From: Diplosphaera chodatii
Lineage: Eukaryota; Chlorophyta; Trebouxiophyceae; Prasiolales; Stichococcaceae
Direction: 5' to 3'
Assembly: GCA_032358165.1 (NCBI GenBank)
Contig: JAALGY010000038.1
Span: 2,046,001-2,110,000, forward strand
Length of the DNA stretch: 64,000 bases
The translations under genes and the position numbers were made by a program. Below, in pieces: positions 48,901-58,847 of the stretch (positions within the stretch are counted from its first letter, which is position 1; each line of letters opens with the position of its first letter). The notes under the pieces are model-generated. The model had not been told where the DNA came from. It saw only the letters and a program-made list of their open reading frames with translations, and searched no databases.

Positions 48901-50780
48901 GCGTGCGACGCGGAGCGGCTGCGGGCGGAGGCGGCGGAGGCCGCGACGGCGGAGCAGGAGGCGGCGGCGGCGGAAGCCCGGCGGCAGGGCGAGCAGGCAG
49001 CGCAGCGCGCCTTGATGCAGGTAGCCTCCGTCATCATCTACCCTAGCTTGTTGTCCGTTGCACAGGAGGGCCTGGCCCCTCAACTTGCAGCTGCACAGTG
49101 GTCATTGCCCCTCGCGGCGGTACATTGCAGTCTGTATCTCGGTGCAGCATACTGAGGGTGATAGCAAATGCTCAACACATGGCATGCACTGCAGGTAAAG
49201 GAGCTAGATGCGCGGCTGGCGGCAGAGCTGGAGGCGCGCCTCGGCAAGGAGGGCGCCGCCGGCGCGATCGCGGACCTGCGGCGGCTCGACGCCGCGCTCG
49301 CGGCTGCAGCGGATGCCGACCAGCTGAGGCAGCGGGCCGCGCTGGTCGACGGCCTGCAGGCTCAGGTGCGCGGCGGCAGCGCGGCACATGCCCCTGGCCT
49401 TACCTTGCCAGGGTGGGTTCATGCAGCTGCTCTCCTTGCCGTCATGCAAAGCAAGGCTGCGCTGCAGCTGTAAAGGGGTGTCCTGCAGCTGTCTTGCATT
49501 TGCACAGGTGACAGACAGCTTTGGCAACAGCGCAGGACCTGGCGCTCTGTCACGCCAATCCTGGCCATCAAGCAGCAGGCTGTTGACGCTGAGGGCATGA
49601 GTGTGCAACAGGTGAGGGAGCTGGAGGCGCTGCGGGGGGAGGCGCAGGCGGCGCGGGCGGCGGCGGCGGGCCTCGCCGACAAGGAGGCCGCCCTGGCGCG
49701 CCGCGCCACCGCCCTGTCGCACCTCCAGAAGATGCCCGCCGAGCTGCAGGTGACAGTTCACTTCTGCTGCGTACCAGGATGCTGCCTCCATGCACACATG
49801 CTGTTTTCAGCCCCATACAGGTAGGGTCGGCAACATCTCGGCTCCTGCTGGCGTCAACCCTACAGGCAGGAAGTCAAGGATGGCAACGTCTGGCCTCTTG
49901 CATGCAGCAAGCTTCGAGACTCCCGCGTTGAAGCGAGTGGTCAGCCTCGCTTGTGTGTCCGCAGGCGGTGCGGGCGCGGCTGCAGCTGCGGGAGCGGGAG
50001 TGCGAGTCGCTGCGGGGGCGGGTGGCGGGCGCGGGGGCGCTGTCCGCCTCCGAGCGCAAGCAGACCGCCTCCGCGCTGGAGGTGGCCGCGCAGCAGCGCG
50101 CCGTGCTGGAGCGCCAGCTGGCCGAGGCGCAGGCCAAGGTGCGGGCCCTTGCTGGTGCGGCATGTGCCCATGGTTGTCGCCTGCGAGACAGCATGTCCTG
50201 CTGCGATCCGCGTGACACAGGCTCAGCACCGGCTTGCAGCATCAGATGCCTGGCTGTTGAGCCTTGCACACGTTGGCAGCAGGTGTTTGGTTGATACGCC
50301 ACTGAACTTTGCCCGTCCCCTGCGCCCCTGCAGGCCTCCTCCTACCAGCGGCGGCACCGCCGCAAGCAGCAGGAAGCGGACGACGTGGCGGCGGAGCGCG
50401 CTGTGCTGCGCATCGAGCTGGCCACCGCGCAACAGAAGCTGGCCGCACTGCAGGCCGGGACAGGTGCGTCCCCGCAGCTGCCTCCTGCTGCTCGCAGTCA
50501 GCCTGCAGCACCCGTCTTTGGGTATACACCACGGCTCTGTCTCCTTCGAGGTTACCACCTGCTGGCAGCACTGGTCATGGGGCTGCACCAGTGTGGTGCG
50601 CTGATGCCACCCCTTTTAGCACTGGCATTGGGGCAGGATCGAGTTGCGTCTGGTGCGTGCGCAGGGAGCCCGGAGGGCGGCACCTCCCCAAAGCGCGGCA
50701 GCCGCCGTGGCGGCAGCGCCCGCAGCAGCAGCTCGCTGGCCGGGGGAGCCGTTGCAGCGCAGCCGGAGCCCAGCGCTTGA
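42961..50780 (+). CDS. Long coiled-coil protein with a Ser/Pro/Ala-rich N-terminal half
   Basis: The start is MQSPAGSPRSVSSGSQP. The N-terminal half (to about 45.04 kb) is disordered and rich in Ser, Pro and Ala, with possible phosphosites (LKFFKRGSSESLGS, LRRVSFSDSVGNF). A short ordered patch, GSYEIDLEALGLPPGMTLEDL, precedes the coiled coil. From 45.16 to 50.46 kb at least fifteen exons of about 30-55 codons each encode heptad-rich helix made almost only of Ala, Glu, Arg, Leu and Gln (for example VERLRQQLQ, AELEELRGAMDR, LERQLAEAQAK). The end is a basic Ser-rich tail finishing QPEPSA, stop at 50780. It resembles myosin-tail, golgin or basal-body structural proteins only by composition, and no family was recognised. 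All exon ends tested keep phase. Confidence 0.75.
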
Positions 50781-51404
50781 GGAGGCATAGCTCCTGCGTC
50801 AGGCGAAGGCTGCGTCCTGTAGCTCGAACCCAGCTGCCCCGTGCAGGGTTCCGACAGCTGGTGCCCAGCAGACGATGCGGCCTACAGCAGGGTGCCTGCC
50901 TGCCTGCTGCTGCATAGCTCCTTTTAATGACGAGACGAGTCGTGGTTACCAATGCATGCTGGACCGAGTCCTTAGGGTGGTGCGACCATTGCTTGTGGGA
51001 TGTGCTGTTTTATTTGCTTCCTCCTGTCTCGATGGAAGGGTCATGCTCTAGGCATTTGATGCTTACACAGGTCAGGATGCAAAGGGCAGCCAAGGTCTGC
51101 CTTCATGTCTGGGCGGGCAGCATGAAATTTGTCGATCTTCAATCCCAATCTTCAATGCGGAGTGCACTTCAGCAGAAGCCTTGCATGCAGCAAACTGAAC
51201 TATCGCAAGTACCGGCGACCAGCAAGCAGCGCTGCTACTCACGCCACAAGTGCGCACTCAGGTGCCGCTGCAAGAGGCGTGACACGCAGGGTGTCTCACT
51301 GCCCATACGTCGAGTCAGCACAGCAACAGCGGCCCCGAGCAGGAATGGGGCACCAGATCCAATGCTGGCACAGGTGGCCCTTATCTGCTATCGTGGTCTG
51401 CGGT
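50781..51404. other. Convergent 3' region with no gene seen
   Basis: About 620 bp between the coiled-coil stop and the stop of disintegrin-like gene A. No protein-like exon was found, so it probably holds the two 3' UTRs. Confidence 0.4.
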
Positions 51405-54400
51405 CTATCCGACAAGCTGCGCGGTGGCCGGGCGATCATAGGCGTTGTCTCCCTCGCCAATGGCACGGCCATCGTCGACGCACATGTCCGCCACATCCGC
51501 GCAGTCGTCGCTGTCGCCGGAGCAGTACTCGGGAGCGTCGCAGAAGCCCTTGGGCGGGCGGCAGACCTGCGCCGTCACAGAGTGCCTTCAAAGACTGCCC
51601 TGGCAGTGGAGTAGCGTTGCAGTGCCCAATGGTCCTGAAGGGTTATCGGTAGGCAGCCAGACTTGCAGTGTCGGACCTGATTCTCGGCCTTCGTGTAGCG
51701 CGGGTTGACAGGACAGCCGGCCGTGCCGGTGCATGTGGCGTCCTTCAGGCAGGCTGCTGTGCTTGCTCTACACACCTGCGTCACGCACCTCCCAGTTGCA
51801 GGGCAGACCACTTCAGCAGGCAGTAGAGATGCAACAATGCAGTAGCTTGCACCAATAGTGTCAGAGCAGGTGCTACACCACCCAGGATCGTGGCATGCTG
51901 CATGCTGCTGTGCCGTCACAGGCACAAGATGTGTCGCAGCATGAGCAGGCCATCGCATGCATGTGTGCGCATGCGAGGGTTGGGCGGGAGGCTCACAGTG
52001 CCTGTAGGCACAAGGGAGTCCGTCGGGCAGGCAGGCGAGCTGCCGGTGCACGCCTCAGCGACATCACATGGACCGGCGGCCCCGCGGCAGATCTGCGACG
52101 CATGCAGTGCGACTTTGCGACTTTGCACACCTGGTGATTTACGGAAAATGGTCTGCCACGCACACTTGATTGCAGAGACACTGCATGGTCGCATGCACTG
52201 CAGGACAGCCCACCGTTCCGCTCGGAGAGAAAGCCTCGGCAGGGCAGGCGGCACAGCTGCCGGTGCATGTCTCCGCTGGATCGCAGGCGCCCGCGCTGTC
52301 GCGGCAGGTCTGCACATGCAGGTCAGCAACCATTCAGGGTTGAATGTCAGAAAGACCGTTATGACCGAGTCAGAGGCAGCTGGACAAGTGTGAATGCAAC
52401 GCCCTACAGCACTGCAGCCTCTCAAATGCGCGCACATAGCGGAATCCTGCCTCACACTATGTGGTACACTTGCAGCACCTTACTGTGGTCGTGCTCGTGC
52501 ACGTGTGTGGCTGTGATCTGAGCAGTGGTTCCCATCACTCACCATGGCAGCTGACTTGAAAGCGTCGATGGGACATACAGCACTGTTGCCCGAGCAAACT
52601 TCCGCCACATCACAGACGCCATCCACTGAGCGGCACACCTGTAGTGTGCACGCAAGCAGTCCTCAACAACCAGCAGATGCATGATTCGCAGCTACAATCG
52701 GTTCATGCTACCTGCACGCTGCAAGCATAGTCACAGTACAGGGCTCAGCTCTGGTCGACGAAAACATGCGTGTACCACCCAGTCATTGCTCAGAAGATCG
52801 TTCCAAGCTGCTATTGTGTCAGCCGGCAGACTAGCAGTCTGGCAAACAGCCGGCGCGCACGCAGTTAGCACTGCAGTATCACCTCCGATCACCTACCGTG
52901 TCGGCTGGCTTGAAGCCGTTGGCAGGACAGGCAGCACTGTCACCAGAACAGGTCTCCGCCACATCACAGTCGCCACTAGCTGCACGGCAGACCTGCGACG
53001 AACCAACCATCACTTTAGAACTGTGCGGGCACTCCATCATGAGGTCGCCATCGCCATCCTGACAGGATGGCATGAAAGAACTCATCAGCAAGCATCGGTT
53101 CAGGCTGCCATTGAGCTGGGCCTGTTGCCCCTCGACTGCAGTCGCTTGCCAGACGCCACCATGTCGTGCCACACTAGCGATGCATCAGCGCTTGCATGTT
53201 GCGCTGCTCCAGCTGCACCTTTGTCCAAGCTGTGCTCACCGTGTTGGCTGGCATGAAGGCGTTGCTGGGACAGGCAGCGCTGTTGCCTGTACATGTCTCC
53301 GCCATGTCGCAGTCGCCCTTGACTCCGCGGCAGACCTGCGGCATGTTTACATGGTGTGCAGTGTAGCAGAGCCACGAAAGGGTTGGCCTTGCTATTATGA
53401 GGAGGGAGTACGGTCTGGTCTTGACAACCAACAACCCTGCCACACGACAGGCACGGTTGCCTCACAACTGCACGCAAGGGGCGCGCTGCTGGTGCATCAG
53501 GCAAGCAGGTAACATCATGTCCTCTCTGATGCACATGCTTGTGCACCTCTGCAATCAGTGCAGGCAACAAACAGCTCACCTTAGTGGCTGGCATGAAGGC
53601 ATTCTTGGGACAGCGAGCAGTGTTGCCTGGACACGTCTCGGCCACATCACAGTCGCCTTTGGCTGCACGGCAGACCTGCGGCATTGCAATAACCATCTTT
53701 GGCAGCCATGTGAAGCTTGGATCTTTCCAGGCAGTGCCACAATGTAGCCGATGATACGCCAAGGTTGGTCGCTTGACAATGGTCCTTGAACAAAGTAGAT
53801 GGCTGATGGCCGCTCACCGTGCCGGTGAGGAAGCGGTTGGGTGGGCAGTGGTTGTGCACGCCATCGCATGTCTCCTCCACATCGCAGCCGCCTGGCGCAG
53901 CCGGCCGGCAGACCTGCTGTGCAGGAATGTGTCAGATGGTCATGCTGTCTTCCAACACCAGCACTTCCATGCTTGGCCAGTGACCAGGTACCAGAAGCAT
54001 CTGTCAGAGTGCTGGGTTGCGCTGCTGACATGGGCATGCCGTCCAACAGAATCATTGTCAGGCTATGACCCGACATCCGACTCACGAGCTTCTTGTTGGT
54101 CTTTGCCGGGTTTGGCGGGCAGAACTGCGAGCTGGGTGCACACTTGGCAGCGTTCTCGCACGGCAGGAATGCCTGGCGGCACGTCTGGCCGGCGCCCACG
54201 ACCTTGCTTGCTGGGCAGTTGAGCTGCGGGAACACACACATCCCGAGGGGCATGAGGAGATGCAGAAGTACATGCCCTGGCCGTCTTTGTCTTGGCCACC
54301 TGGCATGCGCAGGCCACCACAGTAGATCCGGAAGATCCCGGCAGGCAAACTCTGTAGGATTATAGAGGCTCGCTACAGCAGGACCAGACAGTGCAACAGA

Positions 54401-55169
54401 GCGTGGGACAACGCTGGTACAGACAGTGGTGTGCACTGCACATCGCACCCGGGCATTGAAGCGGCAGGTGTCGCAGCTAGTGGCCGTGTCAGGCTTGCAG
54501 CCTGCTGGCGGGTTCTTCTTCGGGCCTTGCACAATGATGGGAGGCGAGCCCGTCGTCTTGACCTTGGCGTAGATGCTGATCGCGCCGTTGCAGGCAAGCG
54601 GCAGCGTCCCGATGCTGGTGGCGTTTGGGTAGGCGCCGTTCGGCTGGCCGGGGCCAAAGCGCATGCAGGTGTTGTCCGGCAGGACGACCGCCACGTACGC
54701 CAGCAGGCTGCGCTTGGCGCCGAAGCAGTTGTTGAGGAGGACGGGCACCGGGGCATTCGTGTTGCAGCTCTTCTCGTCGCGCCCGCGGCTGGGATACGTC
54801 AGCCAGGTGCACGAGCTCAGCATCAGGGCGCCGCAGTTGCCCTTGCCGCACCCCGGCTCAGGCCCGTCCTGGGCGACCTGGGGCATTTGTGTAGCAAGTT
54901 CAACCTCCTCGCCAGGCACGAATGCAACTCGTGATGCGTACAGGATATGGCGATGCATTCAGATGTCGGGTGGCGTGACCTGGCTTGCGCATGGGTTGCA
55001 AGTGCGCGCAACTGTGCTGGATGACTTGTGACAGCGTGTCAGGACACATCATGCGGCATAGCAAGCGTGTGTATATGGCTGATCAATGCAGCAGGCGGCC
55101 TTGCACCCACCAGCAGATTACGCCCCTGCTTCCCAGACTCCGCGCCTGCCAACGGCCATGCATTGCTGC
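51405..55169 (-). CDS. Secreted-type cysteine-rich protein with nine disintegrin-like modules (gene A; 5' end missing)
   Basis: The first resolved exon (55169-55111) reads [20 protein letters not shown] large exon follows (about 54.89-54.44 kb): [48 protein letters not shown] linker exon (about 54.22-54.09 kb) has [15 protein letters not shown]. Then come seven module exons, each exactly 96 nt (53913-53818, 53675-53580, 53335-53240, 52992-52897, 52638-52543, 52309-52214, 52092-51997). A divergent module follows (about 51.78-51.61 kb), and a last one (51566-51405) ends ATAQLVG with TAG. Modules read (V/I/T)CR-x5-CD-x2-E-x-C-x-G-x4-CP-x2-x-F. This is the cysteine pattern of the C-terminal half of ADAM/snake-venom disintegrin domains. 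No metalloprotease domain is present. The signal-peptide exon was not found with confidence. Function unknown; cell-wall or extracellular adhesion is a guess. Confidence 0.78.
51997..53913 (-). repeat. Array of seven 96-nt, phase 0-0 disintegrin-like module exons
   Basis: Seven consecutive exons of gene A have identical length (96 nt, 32 codons). They start with GTC/ATC/ACC/GTG-TGC after an AG acceptor and end on a whole codon before GT. Typical readings include [14 protein letters not shown] and [14 protein letters not shown]. The introns between them (about 120-260 nt) look unrelated in sequence, so the exons, not whole genomic blocks, are the conserved units. Confidence 0.85.
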
Positions 55170-58100
55170 CTGCAGGACACCAGAGAGCTCAGATGGGAAA
55201 CAGCCCTTTGTTGAAGGCTCATCAGGACTTGTGGTACTGCGACAGGTACACATGAAGATTGACTGATCCCGCCGCGGTCTTCCCCTGACAGTCTGCTGGA
55301 CCAACTGCTGGACCAGATCACTGATGATGCACACTGCAAATGACAGCATCCTGCCCAACGCACACTGCATCAGAAGTATCTTTAGGGATACTTCATAAGA
55401 AACCATTTGTGCTGCTGATCGTAAACTTCCTAAAAAAGCATATTTAGAATTACTAGACCAACCTGCAGCGCGAGAGCGAATGATAGCGAGAAACTGTCTG
55501 GATTGTGGCATATATGCGCGCGTAGAGCGACTACTGGTTCCACAAATCACACAATCACGACATCCAGCAGTGAAGTTGGTGATTCCTTGGACGACGTGAA
55601 GACGGTATGCGCAGAGGACAGTACATGGCCAAGCCCACCGCACGTACAGAACATGCACATGATCCCGGCTGAATCTCCAGCACCCTGGAAATCGTATCGA
55701 CGGGTTTGCGCGTGCAGGTGCCGCCGTTTCGACCTCCAGAGAGGCCAGGTCTCGGAGTGCGAACCAAGGACCAGGCAGCGGGGCAGGGAAGGGTCAATTC
55801 ACCAACACGCTTGACGCCGACGCACCTTTGCAACATGAGGCAGATACAATCCGTTTTAACGAGGACGATCCCTCATTGCAACCGCTATAAGCTGCTGTGA
55901 CGACCTTGAGGTGTTGCACATACACCTACCACGCATGGAGGCTGTCAGACACAAGACTCGGGGCTGCATTCCGTTACGAGACATATAACGACTGCTGCAA
56001 ACTCCATCTGCCGCCTCGGCTAGAAACTCAAAGGCGTTGCAACCATGACCATCTCGACATGTAGTTCGGTTGAGAACGGCAGCTGGCTGTGCGCACAAAT
56101 ATAGTGCACCACGCACCTCCCGCATGGTCACCATCTCGGCTATGTCGTTGCGCAGTTCACGTTGACAATGCTTGTACATCATAAACGTGCTGGCGACAGC
56201 TTGCTTGTGCAGGTCACCTTGAAGCAAGCTCGAACCGTTCGAAAGGACGAAGTGCAACGGTCGACCAGTGAGCGCACACCAGCCCAGTGTGTCGCAGGGT
56301 CAACAACCTGGCGATGCCACAACATGTGCATGCAAGACTGAACGGTACGAATGCGGAATCGAGGAGAATCGCGGCAGATAGAGGTCTGCAGGTCAAGACG
56401 ACAGCAGGCAGGGGGTACGTGGGTTGCCACCATTGTGCAAGGAATTGCCTCCTCTCTCGCGATAGCTTGTTACGCGCGCGTGACCTTCAAAGTCCTCACA
56501 GGGTGCAAGCGCATTGCAACGACTCAGGTGTGCCATCGCACCTCTGAACAGCCCCAGCAGCAACAGCAGGCACAGGAACGCTGCCATTGGCGCCAAAGTC
56601 CCTCTTGCCGATGGTTTTGGTGGCAGCCAGGAATCTGATGTGCAATAATCCGAAGTCCTTGCAGCTGTGCTTCAGGGATGTACAGGCTCTGGCCGCTCTG
56701 TGCCGCGCAGCGCACGTGTGTGAATGGGATGGCTATTTCAAGAGAGATCTCGCGGATCCGCTTTCTCCTGCTGACGGCACACAGCCGGCGGCTGGCCTAT
56801 ATCATCAAGACTTTCATGCAGCAGGCAGGCTTTCATCTGCTGTGTTGCAAAGTCTGCCAGCTGCATGCCTGAGCACGCCAACATGCAGCTAATCTGTGCA
56901 TTGCCTGCCCAGAGATTCCGATTCAGCCAGCAACTGCTGCTGCAGTAGTTCTTTTCACCCAGAGGGCTTTCAAGCAATTTCAAAGACGTTTACAGCATGT
57001 GTTCCTGGTTTTGGGGTTGCTGAATGTTCGGTCGCAGGAAGTGGCAGAGTGCGCGACAGCGTAACACATAGCGCACCGTCATGACGTAGAGCGGCCGGAT
57101 AGCAGCAGATGGACGTCGTTCTATGCGTCCATGGCACTGGGTGCGCAGCCGCGCGAGCGGGAGCAGGAGTGCTAAGCACAACCACTGCTGAGGCGAGCGA
57201 CTTGAGGCGTCAAGGGCGCCGGCAGCACGCAGTCAGTCCGCAGGAGGAAGCAAGCAAACTGCTTCAGCAACGGAACATGGTCCCAGCGCAAGATGTGGCT
57301 GAGATGCGTCTCCAGCGGGTCGTCGCATGCTTTGAAATGCGGCAACATCTGCTGAATGCATGTTGCAGTGCCCGCCGAAGGGGCACCGGCAGTCGAGGAC
57401 GTCACTAACCGAGCATTGCGGCTGGTGCCGAAAGCTGCGCTGCTCAGCACTGCCGCGCAATTTGTGTGCACCACATGTCTGCTGTCTCACAGGCGGACGC
57501 GATGGCCTACTCCTGGCGGCGGTGCCGATTCTAGTAGCAGGCGCAGCAGGGCGCGCGGTGTTGCGCACTGAGCTAGCAGCTGCCTATCAGTAGCTTGCAG
57601 CATTGCCGGGTGGACAGCAGGTAGGTGATTTGTACGGGGATGCGGCCGCCTGGCCCGCATCATGCCATGCTCTGCCTTCACCCTTCAGCATGGAGGAGGT
57701 GAGCTGTGCAGCAGCAAATACACCGCTGCACTGCTGCCGGCGTCGCACATTTGCTGGCAACTGTGGCCGGGTGGAAAACACAACTGTAGTCATCAAATTG
57801 TGCCGCCAGTGCGCCGACCTTGGCCTGTCTGGCGGCGGCACCATGCTGATGTGCAAAACGTCGGCGTCTGGCATGGATGCAGCGGTCTGGTGTCAGAAGC
57901 TGCAGCAGTACTTCACATGCTAACTGTGGCTGTGTACATGTGCCTGCCGCTAGAAGCCCAGCATACCCCAAGACTGGCTCCCTGCCACATCGCAGCGGCA
58001 GCACTCGCAGCCGCAGCGCGCACGCCGGCGGCGCCGGCGCACTGCAGCCACATGTCCGCTGGCGGGGCCATTGATAGGGCCAGGCGCACCGGCCAGTGGC

Positions 58101-58847
58101 TGCGGCGGCGTGTCTCGCCAGCTGACACCAACTGCGCCCTGTTGCTGGAGCCATGATGCATGCCTGGAGCAGCAGTGGGCAGACTCAGCGCTACATGCTG
58201 CGTGGTGGCGTGGAAGCTGCATGATTGTTCATGCAGGTTTCAAATGCGCAGCTGCTGCCAGCATGCAGCTGTGCATGTGCCAGCGGTCGATTTTGTGCAT
58301 CGTCCTGCTGAACCTGCTGCTGCTGCCTGCACGCATTGCTGGCTGTAGGACCAGCATATGATATCTGCACTCTTGAGCTGTAAGTGTCCGTCTTGCTCGG
58401 GCTTAAATGTTGATGCAGGCAAACATCCTTGCATGGTTTTGCGTCTCTGCTGTCCTGTAAGCTCGTTCGGCATCTAGCATACAGTGCAGTCACTGAGGCT
58501 GGCAACATGTGAAACATGCAGCCAACAAAGTGGCCTTATATGCATAGTAAACGAGCAGCGATCATAGCATGTTTCGACCATCATTCCAAGGCCTGCTGTG
58601 TGCACGCACGCATGCAGATAGACCTCCAATATCTTCAAGCCAATGCAGAAGCAGAGTGCAGTAACATCACTCTTGTCAATCTCAGCGCAGAAAATGTCCA
58701 AAGTACCATCAGCATTATTTGTGCAGTGCAACATCGAAACATGCATTCTGATGCAGTAGTGCGGGGTGTGGGCATGTGCAATAGCAGCAGGTCCCTTGCT
58801 AGCGAGTCTTCCACCGACATCCTGCGAAATGTGCATCCTTGAGCAGT
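55170..58847. other. 3.7 kb spacer between disintegrin-like genes; no confident gene
   Basis: The spacer holds an AT-rich patch at about 55.36-55.50 kb and scattered short frames. A signal-peptide-like frame at 56596 (-) is listed separately. Frames such as 57109-57408 (+), 57172-57474 (-) and 57603-57923 (+, cysteine-rich) have some protein-like segments but could not be joined to anything. The first exon of gene A may lie within this stretch. Confidence 0.35.
56393..56596 (-). CDS. Possible signal-peptide exon of a small secreted protein
   Basis: The frame starts MAPMAAFLCLLLLLGLFRG, a textbook signal peptide, cleaved after an AMA. HLSRCNALAPCEDFEG, with two Cys, comes next. Downstream on the same strand are Cys-containing frames (TSICRDSPRFRIRTVQSC near 56.39-56.31 kb; HCQRELRNDIAEM near 56.17-56.12 kb), but splice junctions could not be settled. 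It could be a separate small gene, or a distant first exon of gene A with a long intron. The listed end is the stop of the unspliced frame. Confidence 0.35.
   Translation of the reverse strand: MAPMAAFLCLLLLLGLFRGAMAHLSRCNALAPCEDFEGHARVTSYRERGGNSLHNGGNPRTPCLLSS

Noticed and set aside
51405..53913. CRISPR-like or satellite array because of the regular 96-nt units
   Set aside because: Units are protein-coding exons with varied DNA sequence and unequal intron spacers; there are no short direct repeats.
56100..56600. Golgi apparatus protein 1 (GLG1) Cys-rich repeat gene
   Set aside because: Segments such as HCQRELRNDIAEM recall GLG1 repeats, but spacing of cysteines is irregular and exons could not be joined.
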